A stretch of DNA of 63,576 bases from a virus. Under the pieces are notes generated by a model that was not told the DNA's origin, made no database searches, and saw only the letters and a list, made by a program, of their open reading frames with translations. Positions 48,396-54,588 of this stretch are shown piece by piece (positions within the stretch are counted from its first letter, which is position 1; every line of letters starts with the position of its first letter). The position numbers and the translations under genes are program-made. The stretch is taken from positions 1 to 63,576 of the IMG/VR virus record IMGVR_UViG_3300005529_000035. One strand, given 5' to 3'.

Positions 48396-48451
48396 GCCAA
48401 TTCTACTGTGACGCGCAGTTACCGGAGCGCTCCAGGCGGTATTGTGTTCGA
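48396..48451. repeat. Divergent promoter block, copy 2
   Basis: Second copy of the 56-bp divergent block: minus -10 TAGAAT (48405-48400) and plus -10 TATTGT (48440-48445) with GTTCGA. The conserved middle includes CGGTATTRTGTTCGA. It serves the 48124 gene and the RNA-GIY-YIG element C. Confidence 0.65.
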
Positions 48452-48542
48452 CAGATAAATGAATGCGCCCCCAGCAGTGGCCTTGAACCCACCGCTGAGG
48501 GCTAGCCACACCGGCCACTGCTTAGGAAGACGGTGCAGCCTC
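48446..48542 (+). ncRNA. Pseudoknot leader RNA of GIY-YIG gene (element C)
   Basis: AGCAGTGGCC (48473-48482) pairs with GGCCACTGCT (48513-48522), a ten-bp stem. Its loop contains TGAGGGCT (48496-48503), which can pair with AGCCTCA (48537-48543) with one bulged G, covering the start codon of the endonuclease. CACCG (48490-48494) / CGGTG (48531-48535) is an alternative. The leader can therefore hide the ribosome start. Confidence 0.6.
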
Positions 48543-49085
48543 ATGGAGAGCGTACCCACCGATACGCCGACCGCTCTTTACCACCTCTACGGATCTGCCG
48601 ACCTCGTGCTCTATATCGGGGTGTCGGCCGAGCCCGAAGCGAGACTTCGGCAGCACGAATCCGACAAGCCTTGGTGGCCCGAGGTGATCCGCCACTCAAT
48701 CGAGTGGCACCCCAGCAGGGCGGCTGCGCTCACCGCAGAGGCTTCTGCGATCCACATTGAGCGACCCCTCTACAACCTGAACGGCGTGACGCCGCGGCTA
48801 CGGAGCCGCACGGCGGCGCCTGAGGTTCCCGTTTGGCCGGCCAGCGACCTCCACCAGATGGCAGGCCAACTCGGCGAGATCCTGAGCCGCCGCGATCTGT
48901 CCCATGCTCACGCAAGGCTGCGGGCACTGAACCTGCTGCTGCGAGGACGCGACGAACTGCCTCACGGCAACGAACTCGGAGTCCTCGCGGGATGGTGCGG
49001 CACCAGCATGAGGGAGGCGTACAGGGCGCTGGCGCTTGAGCGCGACGGGTGGCCCGATGGGTGGGAAGCCGACCGCGCTGGCTGA
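48543..49085 (+). CDS. GIY-YIG endonuclease
   Basis: 180 residues from ATG 48543. ALYHLYGSADLVLYIGVSAE is the GIY-YIG start, with LRQHESDKPWWPEV, then AALTAEASAIHIERPLYNLN as the catalytic Arg/Glu region. The C-terminal half is helical with HTH character (LGVLAGWCGTSMREAYRALA). It is driven by the promoter and pseudoknot of element C. Confidence 0.85.
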   Translation: MESVPTDTPTALYHLYGSADLVLYIGVSAEPEARLRQHESDKPWWPEVIRHSIEWHPSRAAALTAEASAIHIERPLYNLNGVTPRLRSRTAAPEVPVWPASDLHQMAGQLGEILSRRDLSHAHARLRALNLLLRGRDELPHGNELGVLAGWCGTSMREAYRALALERDGWPDGWEADRAG

Positions 49086-49170
49086 CCGTCGTCCATCATG
49101 GCAGTCGGTTATTCGGGCAGGAAACGGACAGGGTGGCATCGCGCAGCCCTGACTCGGAGAGGATGGGGGC

Positions 49171-49383
49171 ATGAACAGCCTCTGCGTATGCGACGCCTAC
49201 GGGATGTGCCCAGCGGGCTGCCCGCACTGTGACGTCTGCTCAGGGACCGCCGTGAGCGATGGCGACAGACCCGTGTTCCACTCTGGCGGTCTGATCACTG
49301 GGTCCGATGGCAGTGACAGCGTGCCGGTGGTGCTCATGCGTGGTGAGCACGTCTATGACGCTGACGGGAAGCGCTTGCTGTAG
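49171..49383 (+). CDS. Small Cys-rich protein
   Basis: Seventy residues. A compact Cys cluster (SLCVCDAYGMCPAGCPHCDVC) is followed by a small beta tail ending GEHVYDADGKRLL. Purine-rich SD GGAGAGGA. Function unknown; the Cys cluster suggests metal binding. Confidence 0.6.
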   Translation: MNSLCVCDAYGMCPAGCPHCDVCSGTAVSDGDRPVFHSGGLITGSDGSDSVPVVLMRGEHVYDADGKRLL

Positions 49384-49397
49384 CGCGGGATACAATG

Positions 49398-49403
49398 TAG
49401 TCT
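49398..49403 (+). promoter_or_regulatory. -10 TAGTCT of leaderless gene
   Basis: TAGTCT seven bases before ATG 49411. Confidence 0.45.
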
Positions 49404-49410
49404 CCGCTAC

Positions 49411-49629
49411 ATGACATTGACACCGCCGCAGCAGGCGTTCGAGTTCGCCCTCCAAAATTGGGCAGCCCAGCGCAAGGCCAACGAGGACACCCGCGACGAT
49501 CTCGTCATCGGCGCCATTGACGCCGGACTGTCCAAGCACCGGGTCCACGTCCTGACAGGCATCGCACGTACGACGATTGACGACATCCTGGGCAGAGCCC
49601 AGACCGGGACCAAGGAGCAGGACCGATGA
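49411..49629 (+). CDS. Small HTH protein
   Basis: Seventy-two residues: an N-terminal helical part (PQQAFEFALQNWAAQRKANE) and a helix-turn-helix (GAIDAGLSKHRVHVLTGIAR, TTIDDILGRA). Its last 96 bases are repeated downstream with 90% identity. Probably a DNA-binding regulator. Leaderless. Confidence 0.6.
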   Translation: MTLTPPQQAFEFALQNWAAQRKANEDTRDDLVIGAIDAGLSKHRVHVLTGIARTTIDDILGRAQTGTKEQDR

Positions 49630-49631
49630 GC
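49536..49631 (+). repeat. 96-bp direct repeat, copy 1
   Basis: Identical length and ~90% identical to 49828-49923 without gaps. It covers the C-terminal half of the 49411 HTH gene plus the leader of the next gene. Confidence 0.8.
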
Positions 49632-49856
49632 GAGACCATTGCGACCACGATGGTTGTGACGCTGCGCAGCGGCACGCAGATCCGGATCGGCGTGAAGGAG
49701 TTCACCGTCCAGTCGGCCTCCCTCAGCGCCGAACTGCGCGGGCTGAAGTGGGTGCCGGATGACAACCCGGCCGGGTCGTCGCTGCCGTGGCTTGACCTCA
49801 GTGAGGTTGCCGCAGTCCACGCCGAGCGCACCGGGTCCACGTCCTCACCGGGATAG
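49626..49856 (+). CDS. Hypothetical beta protein
   Basis: Seventy-six residues (MSETIATTMVVTLRSGTQIR). A beta-rich core (IRIGVKEFTVQSASLSAELR) is followed by PWLDLSEVAAVHAERTG. Its 3' end was formed by the junction with repeat copy 2 in another frame, so the native C-terminus may be lost. Confidence 0.55.
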   Translation: MSETIATTMVVTLRSGTQIRIGVKEFTVQSASLSAELRGLKWVPDDNPAGSSLPWLDLSEVAAVHAERTGSTSSPG

Positions 49857-49923
49857 CCCGTACCACCATTGACGACATCCTGGGCAGAGCCAAGACCGAG
49901 ACCAAGGAGCAAGACCGATGAGC
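49828..49923 (+). repeat. 96-bp direct repeat, copy 2 (HTH gene remnant)
   Basis: Read in the frame of copy 1 it still encodes HRVHVLTGIARTTIDDILGR and the end of the HTH protein with no stop, but no start. It is a remnant of a second HTH gene created by segmental duplication. It leaves a leader for the 49918 gene. Confidence 0.75.
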
Positions 49924-50103
49924 ACCACTATTCCCATGACCTCCGACGCAGAACCTCGCGAGAAGGGGGAATGCGATGCCGCGTTCGGGCCGCCCGGCAC
50001 CGTCCAGGCATGGTGCACGCTCCCCGCAGGCCACTCCGGCGACCATGAGGCTTACGGCACTGATGAATCCCGTGGTCCCGTCAAAACCTGGCCGCGCCAG
50101 TGA
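49918..50103 (+). CDS. Small Cys/His protein
   Basis: Sixty-one residues (MSTTIPMTSDAEPREKGECD), with CD-AFGPPGT, WCTLPAGHSGDHEA. This pattern (C..C....GHxGDH) occurs in small actinobacterial zinc-binding proteins. Function unknown. Confidence 0.55.
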   Translation: MSTTIPMTSDAEPREKGECDAAFGPPGTVQAWCTLPAGHSGDHEAYGTDESRGPVKTWPRQ

Positions 50104-50522
50104 ACGTCACCACCGAGGCAGTCGAGGCTATGCGCGGTGACCCGGAAGCCTGGGGTGAGCCGGTTACCAGCCCCGTGCGCAAACGGAAGTCGGAGCGCCG
50201 GCAGCGCGGCGCGATGGTTAGCGTTCGCTTCACTCCGGATGAACTGGCCGTCGTCCAGCGGCACGCCGCTACGGCTCGCATGCCAGTTTCGGGATACCTG
50301 CGCAATCTTGCATTAGCGGCGCCGCAGGTGCGCGCGTCAAGGTCCGCGCATGAACAGCCACCGATCCCCTTCCGCCCACCCGAGGACGACCGCGAGTGGC
50401 TCCTGGCCCACGCCGAGAAGACCGGCAAGCCAGTGAACGCCATCCTCCGCATTGCCCTCTCCGACTACAGAGCCAAGACCGACCCTGACGACATCCTGAA
50501 GAAGGCGAGTGAGCAGCAATGA
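50100..50522 (+). CDS. MobC/RHH-like DNA-binding protein
   Basis: 140 residues. RKSERRQRGAMVSVRFTPDE, LAVVQRHAATARMPVSGYLR is a ribbon-helix-helix of the plasmid mobilisation (MobC) type, followed by a second helical domain (PPEDDREWLLAHAEKTGKPV). It may bind a relaxase-like site or regulate its own operon. The start overlaps the previous stop. Confidence 0.65.
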   Translation: MNVTTEAVEAMRGDPEAWGEPVTSPVRKRKSERRQRGAMVSVRFTPDELAVVQRHAATARMPVSGYLRNLALAAPQVRASRSAHEQPPIPFRPPEDDREWLLAHAEKTGKPVNAILRIALSDYRAKTDPDDILKKASEQQ

Positions 50523-50824
50523 AGATCACCGTTACGACAACACCAGCCGAACTGATAGACCGCGGCTGCTGGGAAGTCGCCTGCGAAATGCTCGGCTTCA
50601 GCCCGTGGATCATCAACGAGGGCCAGATGGGCTCCGACTGCTCCGTGATCCTCTCCGAAGCCCAAGCGTGGAAGCTCGGGCTCGTGCCCTACCGGCCCGG
50701 CCTTGGGGCGGAGCTTGAGGCCAACCACCTCGACGGCGACCCCACGAACAATGACCCCGCCAACCTGGAACTACGGGAACGGGCCCCCTCCGGGTACCCG
50801 GAGACCAAGGAGCAGCAACAATGA
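50519..50824 (+). CDS. HNH-like protein
   Basis: 101 residues. The end ANHLDGDPTNNDPANLELRE is the signature of HNH_3-type nucleases (NH.DG..TNN...NLE). The N-terminal part (CWEVACEMLGFSPWIINEGQ) is not recognised. It overlaps the 50100 gene by four bases. Confidence 0.6.
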   Translation: MKITVTTTPAELIDRGCWEVACEMLGFSPWIINEGQMGSDCSVILSEAQAWKLGLVPYRPGLGAELEANHLDGDPTNNDPANLELRERAPSGYPETKEQQQ

Positions 50825-51231
50825 GCGGCCTGGCTGAGTTCCTGAAGGCACGGCTTAACGAGGACGAGGCGACGGCGCAGGCCAACATTGGCGATGGAGG
50901 ACTAGGCGACGACGACGCCTACGGGCCCGGCTGGCCGGACTACGCAACATACACCGCCGAGGACAGCGCATCGATCGCCAGCGCCGAAGCCTTCCTGGAC
51001 CGCTTCCGGCCACTGCGCCAACTCCGCGAGGTAGCTGCTAAGCGCCACATGCTCAATGACCTGGACCTGTCATATCCAGACGAGGAGTACCTGCTGCGGC
51101 TCCTGGCTTCGGCCTACAGCGACCACCCGGACTATGACCAGGCGTGGGCCCTTCCCCCGTCAAACACTGGGCAGCAGTGGGCTCCCACCGCCCGCGAGCA
51201 GGTAGACCGGGTGCTTCCCCGTTCAGAATGA
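50821..51231 (+). CDS. DUF6221 family protein
   Basis: 136 residues. SGLAEFLKARLNEDEATAQA, helical; then RHMLNDLDLSYPDEEYLLRL and SAYSDHPDYDQAW. This is the DUF6221 plan common in actinomycete phages and plasmids. Function unknown. Confidence 0.8.
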   Translation: MSGLAEFLKARLNEDEATAQANIGDGGLGDDDAYGPGWPDYATYTAEDSASIASAEAFLDRFRPLRQLREVAAKRHMLNDLDLSYPDEEYLLRLLASAYSDHPDYDQAWALPPSNTGQQWAPTAREQVDRVLPRSE

Positions 51232-51243
51232 AACTTGCACCGC

Positions 51244-51290
51244 CGTATTCAGCGGGTATTGCAAACACAATACCTACCGTCAGGTAATAC
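51244..51290. promoter_or_regulatory. Cluster of GTATT/AATAC half-sites
   Basis: GTATT at 51244-51248 and 51256-51260, AATAC at 51269-51273 and 51286-51290. The middle pair forms GGTATTG-caaaca-CAATACC (51255-51274). Regularly spaced inverted half-sites next to a promoter region suggest a repressor operator. Confidence 0.5.
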
Positions 51291-51350
51291 GCATCGCGCA
51301 TTTCCCGGGTGATACTGCGGATGGCGGCAGTAACCATTCCGGGAGGAAGC

Positions 51351-51437
51351 ATGCGCAAGTTCCTGTACAGCCCTCGCGTCCTGGGCATCACTGCCGCAGT
51401 CGCCGCGATCGTCGGCCTGGTCCACATGCACACCTAG
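51351..51437 (+). CDS. Tiny single-TM peptide
   Basis: Twenty-eight residues (MRKFLYSPRVLGITAAVAAI, VGLVHMHT) with one membrane helix, after GGGAGGA. The stop TAG is the first half of the next -10 box. Confidence 0.5.
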   Translation: MRKFLYSPRVLGITAAVAAIVGLVHMHT

Positions 51438-51440
51438 GCT
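51435..51440 (+). promoter_or_regulatory. -10 TAGGCT overlapping stop
   Basis: TAGGCT, six bases before GTG 51447. TAG is the stop of the previous peptide. Confidence 0.45.
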
Positions 51441-51446
51441 GATGCC

Positions 51447-51596
51447 GTGAAGAGTTTCTCTAACGGCAACGGCCCCGGCTGCGGCAACTCCCAGGGCGGT
51501 CCCGCATCCGGCCCCTACGTCCTCACGATCGACGGCATCACCCTCAACCAGCTTCCGGACATCTGGGCCGGGGCAACCTCTCGCGGGTCGCTCTAG
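51447..51596 (+). CDS. Small leaderless peptide
   Basis: Forty-nine residues (VKSFSNGNGPGCGNSQGGPA), with a Gly/Asn-rich start and PYVLTIDGITLNQLPDIWAG. The layout of a Gly-rich head and an amphipathic end recalls secreted or processed peptides, but no export signal is visible. Unrecognised. Confidence 0.4.
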   Translation: MKSFSNGNGPGCGNSQGGPASGPYVLTIDGITLNQLPDIWAGATSRGSL

Positions 51597-51623
51597 GCCC
51601 CACTGACCGGCGGCAAAGCGGCG

Positions 51624-51655
51624 CCCAGGGCAATCGTCTCCACGCCCTGGGCGTC
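51624..51655 (+). terminator. 10-bp hairpin
   Basis: CGCCCAGGGC (51624-51633) / GCCCTGGGCG (51646-51655), 12-base loop, following the 51447 gene. Likely terminator. Confidence 0.55.
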
Positions 51656-51747
51656 GTCCTGTGCCGGGGGGTTGACAGCGGCCACCAGGGCGTCACGCTG
51701 GGAACAGGTCCCGGGACGCTTTCCGTGGTCGGCTGGGAGCTGGGACT

Positions 51748-51789
51748 GCGGCGGCCAGGGTTTACCTGCCGGTTTTTCCTGGCCGCCGC
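51748..51789 (+). terminator. 12-bp hairpin before 51804 gene
   Basis: GCGGCGGCCAGG (51748-51759) / CCTGGCCGCCGC (51778-51789) with an 18-base loop. It lies immediately before the -10 of the next gene. A terminator or insulating structure. Confidence 0.5.
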
Positions 51790-51791
51790 TC

Positions 51792-51797
51792 TAAGCT
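51792..51797 (+). promoter_or_regulatory. -10 TAAGCT of leaderless gene
   Basis: TAAGCT six bases before ATG 51804. Confidence 0.45.
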
Positions 51798-51803
51798 TGG
51801 CCC

Positions 51804-51944
51804 ATGGCCACTGACCAGCCCGTCCTGTCCGTGCTCCCCGATGGGCGCGGGCTTCCCCTCGGCGCGGTTCTTCCCGGAGTGATCGACCGGGTCCTGCCTC
51901 CAGTGCAGACGGTGCCCGTGGCGGCGTTCAACAGCGCCATATAG
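51804..51944 (+). CDS. Small leaderless protein
   Basis: Forty-six residues (MATDQPVLSVLPDGRGLPLG), with VLPGVIDRVLPPVQTVPVAA. Pro/Val-rich, possibly extended. Unrecognised. Confidence 0.4.
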   Translation: MATDQPVLSVLPDGRGLPLGAVLPGVIDRVLPPVQTVPVAAFNSAI

Positions 51945-51947
51945 GAC

Positions 51948-52061
51948 ATGTCTCGCAAGCGCATCGACCCGCCCTTCTGGTGGCGGCCGTGGATCACGCC
52001 CTGGTCCGCGTGGATCGAGTGGCTGTCCCGGCCGAGGCCCGTCATCCCGCCGAAGCGCTAG
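51948..52061 (+). CDS. Tiny Trp-rich peptide
   Basis: Thirty-seven residues (MSRKRIDPPFWWRPWITPWS...WIEWLSRPRPVIPPKR). Strongly amphipathic, with six Trp and basic ends. It could act at the membrane. The TAG stop starts the -10 of the next gene. Confidence 0.4.
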   Translation: MSRKRIDPPFWWRPWITPWSAWIEWLSRPRPVIPPKR

Positions 52062-52064
52062 CCT
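52059..52064 (+). promoter_or_regulatory. -10 TAGCCT overlapping stop
   Basis: TAGCCT, seven bases before ATG 52072. TAG ends the 51948 peptide. Confidence 0.45.
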
Positions 52065-52071
52065 GAGCGCC

Positions 52072-52308
52072 ATGACCAGCACCGAGGAGAGACTGGGTAG
52101 CGAGAACCGCTACGAGGGCCGCTGGAGCCTGACATCGATAGTCGGCGAGGTGCCCGTGCCAGGTAGCGAGGTAATGGTGCCCGGCGGCAAGCCGATGCCC
52201 TTGCTGGCCCCGCTCTACAGCACGGTCGATATCACCCGATGCCGTTCCTGCGGCTCTATGGTTGCGGTGGGGTCAGAAGATTTGCACGAGAGCTTGCACC
52301 GACCCTGA
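52072..52308 (+). CDS. Small zinc-ribbon protein
   Basis: Seventy-eight residues. Beta-rich N-terminus (YEGRWSLTSIVGEVPVPGSE), then TRCRSCGSMVAVGSEDLHES as a half zinc ribbon with a His. Leaderless. Function unknown. Confidence 0.55.
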   Translation: MTSTEERLGSENRYEGRWSLTSIVGEVPVPGSEVMVPGGKPMPLLAPLYSTVDITRCRSCGSMVAVGSEDLHESLHRP

Positions 52309-52446
52309 CCCGATAGGCGTAATGGTCTGCCGCAAAACCGGCTCATAGGATTTCAGCCCCGTAGAGTCACGAACCACTTGCACTCCGCAACCTTCCGGCG
52401 TACTTTCCAAAGCGGACGTTTGCTCGCGGCAAAGCCAGCGTCAGGG
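52303..52446 (+). ncRNA. Structured leader before 52461 gene
   Basis: CCCTGAC (52303-52309) pairs with GTCAGGG (52440-52446) around a ~130-base interior that contains GCCG/CGGC (52329-52342) and TTTGC/GCAAA hairpins. The 3' arm abuts a GGGGAGG ribosome site. It may control translation of the 52461 gene. Supported only by pairing. Confidence 0.35.
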
Positions 52447-52460
52447 GAGGGAATGCGGCA

Positions 52461-52703
52461 ATGAATGACTCACTGCCCGGCTTACATGACTCGGTCGACG
52501 ACCTGTGCGACCTGCTCGAAGCCCACGGGGCCCGCTACTCGATCACACCAATATGCGACGGTGAACACGGCTACCGGGTGACAGCTGAACCCAGGCCACC
52601 TGACCCGAGGTTCGTGCCCATCGAGGCGGAATCGGCAAGGGAGATGCGCGTGCTCCTGGACGCACTCACGGAGCAGCGCCCCCGGTTACAGGAGCCGCAG
52701 TGA
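52461..52703 (+). CDS. Small acidic protein
   Basis: Eighty residues (MNDSLPGLHDSVDDLCDLLE), with ARYSITPICDGEHGYRVTAE and VPIEAESAREMRVLLDALTE. Two Cys. A compact alpha-beta protein. Its GTGA overlap with the next gene shows an operon. Unrecognised. Confidence 0.55.
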   Translation: MNDSLPGLHDSVDDLCDLLEAHGARYSITPICDGEHGYRVTAEPRPPDPRFVPIEAESAREMRVLLDALTEQRPRLQEPQ

Positions 52704-52879
52704 GCACGGGCGAGGTCATCATCGTGTCCTGCTTCGGCGCCATGACCGTGTCGGTGCTGATGCTGCGCTGGCAGAACCGCCGCGGCAGGCACGCCTGGGA
52801 CGACCGCAGGGGCCAGGAAGACTTCCCCTGGGACGAGGATCCTGCCATGTGGCCGAGGGTCAGGGCCGGGCCGCATTAG
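52700..52879 (+). CDS. Small single-TM protein
   Basis: Fifty-nine residues (VSTGEVIIVSCFGAMTVSVL...) with one membrane helix followed by a polar tail (RRGRHAWDDRRGQEDFPWDE). Ends at TAG 52879, just before the structured region. Confidence 0.5.
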   Translation: MSTGEVIIVSCFGAMTVSVLMLRWQNRRGRHAWDDRRGQEDFPWDEDPAMWPRVRAGPH

Positions 52880-52883
52880 AGCC

Positions 52884-53696
52884 GGGACGCGGTGCCGTGG
52901 CTTGGCCTCTGGCCTCTTCCCGGCTTCGGTGCCGCGTCCTGATGACGGGTGCGGGAAGTGCCGGGCACACCATTGCGGGCACTTCCCGCGCCCCCCAAGC
53001 GCGTGGCGGCAGGGTGACTGCCCTCCCTGTGGGCCCCCCAAGGTCACCCGCCGCCACGTCAGGTGTCCCGGTGGCGGGAGTACGCACCCATGCCAACGCA
53101 ACCGTTGAGCGGGTCGACTGGGAGAACCCGTCACCGGGACCATAGCGCCGCAGCGGCGCGAGGGGAACCGGACCTGGCCGGTCCTGCGTCACGCTCAGGG
53201 GCACACCGGCCACGTACCCCTCGCGCCGCTGCGGTTTTGCCTTACCGGTTTGGCACGCCCCGGCCTGCGGCTTTACCCCCGCCAGCAGGACCGAGAAGTT
53301 TGGGAACCGGTGCCTGGGCTGGGCGATCCGCCGAAAATAGGTAACGTCAAGGGCTTTAGAAAGCAAACGCCAGGGCATGGGCAGGCATAGTGTGTCTCGG
53401 GGCATGGCCCCCGCCCTGGGCTCTTTCCGGCTTGAGCCCGGGGCGGGGCAAGACGCCGTGGCGGCGGGCGGCTGACGGACCGCACTGGGACGCTTCTCTG
53501 GCAGGGAGGCTCTGTGACGGGACGGCCCTGCCCGCCGCCGCGGCCCCTTCCTATCTTCGGTGCGATCTTCCTGCGAGCCTGTCTCAATTCTGGAATGCTT
53601 GCACTGCGTCACCCTCCGCATACGCGGAGTTAGTCTCCCTGCCACGCACCAGCCGCCGCCCGCCGGATTAAGGGCGGCGCTAGGTGTGGCTGGTGT
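52884..53696 (+). ncRNA. Candidate large structured RNA (~810 nt)
   Basis: No convincing gene lies here, but at least seven long stems do: 52885-52897/52927-52939 (13 bp), 52947-52962/52978-52993 (16), 53002-53018/53043-53058 (16, one bulge), 53065-53073/53132-53140 (9), 53148-53165/53217-53234 (18, perfect), 53407-53423/53434-53449 (16), 53455-53469/53530-53544 (15). Smaller hairpins nest inside (53170-53184, 53264-53289, 53492-53510, 53614-53629, 53647-53695). The non-Watson-Crick positions in the long stems are G-U in plus-strand RNA (T93-G31, G94-T30, T50-G90, T17-G40, T59-G540 type) and would be A-C on the minus strand. Its size and nesting recall the ornate large RNAs known from phages (GOLLD, ROOL). 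Confidence 0.65.
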
Positions 53697-53718
53697 TGAC
53701 TGCGGGGCGGGGGAGACC

Positions 53719-53991
53719 ATGCGGCGATGGTTAGCGCGGCTGCGTACTGGCTGCCAGTGCGATGGCCTTGATGCCCGCGTCGAGCAGCGCGTCAGCGAAG
53801 CACTGGCCGTGGTGAGCGAGCTCCGCGAGCACGTCAAGCGCCTCACCGAGATCCGCGAGCAGGTCGACGCCAACACGGCGACCCTGGACAGCATGCGGCG
53901 CGGCGAGGCCATCATTGACCAGGCCATCAGGGAAAGCCGTGAGTCCCGGCCGTTCCCGCTGCGGGCCGTGCGGAAGGACGAAGCGGTCTAG
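53719..53991 (+). CDS. Small coiled-coil protein after large RNA
   Basis: Ninety residues from ATG 53719 with GGGGGAG upstream. MRRWLARLRTGCQCDGLDAR is followed by a long coil (SEALAVVSELREHVKRLTEI, REQVDANTATLDSMRRGEAI). It may associate with the structured RNA, but that is only positional. It ends on the stop of the minus-strand repressor (four-base overlap). Confidence 0.55.
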   Translation: MRRWLARLRTGCQCDGLDARVEQRVSEALAVVSELREHVKRLTEIREQVDANTATLDSMRRGEAIIDQAIRESRESRPFPLRAVRKDEAV

Positions 53992-54413
53992 CTCGCGTCC
54001 CGCTCGGCGCGCTCAGCCTCACGCTCAAGGGCGAGCCGTTCGCGGCCCTTTTCCAGCAGCCAGCGCTTCAGGGCCGGCGTCAAAAGCGGATCGGGATCCT
54101 CGGCCAGCCGCCGGAAGCCATCCGGGTCGCCGGGCTTCAGCAGGTCTTCCGGCCGCCACGCAGGCGCGGGCGGCGGCCCGTAACCGGCCGCCTCTACCAG
54201 TTCACCAGACCACTCATCCACCTCGGGGCAGTCCGCGCTGAGGCGCACGGCGAGTTGCCTGATGTTCCGGTAAGCGGGCGCGTGCTGGCCGGTTTCCCAG
54301 CGGCTGACCTGGGAGCGGCCGACGCCTGCCATGTGTGCGAGGTCTTCCTGGGACAGGCGTGCTCTGGCGCGGATCTCCCGGAGCAGCCAGCCGAGGCGCT
54401 GTGTGTCGGGCAC
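53988..54413 (-). CDS. XRE-family repressor (CI-like)
   Basis: 141 residues from GTG 54413, leaderless behind TAGCGT (54426-54421). HTH at ~11-53 (LLREIRARARLSQEDLAHMA, GVGRSQVSRWETG). The C-terminal part is helical and charged. Divergent to the 54589 gene across a repeat-rich region: the classical place of a lysogeny repressor. Confidence 0.75.
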   Translation of the reverse strand: MPDTQRLGWLLREIRARARLSQEDLAHMAGVGRSQVSRWETGQHAPAYRNIRQLAVRLSADCPEVDEWSGELVEAAGYGPPPAPAWRPEDLLKPGDPDGFRRLAEDPDPLLTPALKRWLLEKGRERLALEREAERAERDAS

Positions 54414-54420
54414 GTCACGG

Positions 54421-54426
54421 ACGCTA
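54421..54426 (-). promoter_or_regulatory. -10 TAGCGT of repressor gene
   Basis: Minus-strand TAGCGT seven bases before GTG 54413. Confidence 0.45.
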
Positions 54427-54588
54427 GCACGAGACAGCACAGAAGCGCACGGAGCCGGCATATGTGCGCCATGCGGCATGTCGTGCGGAAGAGCACGCAA
54501 CGGACAGCACAAGAGGTGGCCAGGAAGTAACCTTACTACGGACGTAAGTACGCTTGCGTCGTGCGGTGCTGTGCGGTAGTGTGCGGTC
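54427..54588. promoter_or_regulatory. Divergent operator with three 10-bp-spaced GTGCGGT repeats
   Basis: GTGCGGT occurs at 54561, 54571 and 54581, exactly one helical turn apart, directly before the 54589 start. A CTTAC/GTAAG dyad (54532-54548) and further GTGCGG copies (near 54483) lie on the repressor side. It is the likely switch region. Confidence 0.6.
54577..54582 (+). promoter_or_regulatory. -10 TAGTGT of leaderless Cro-like gene
   Basis: TAGTGT six bases before ATG 54589, embedded in the GTGCGGT repeats. Confidence 0.5.

Noticed and set aside
52860-53927. A 355-codon open frame on the minus strand across the structured region
   Set aside because: Its translation is Arg/Pro/Ser-rich without any domain-like order, and it overlaps antisense to the long stems and to the protein-like 53719 gene; open frames are common by chance at this GC content.
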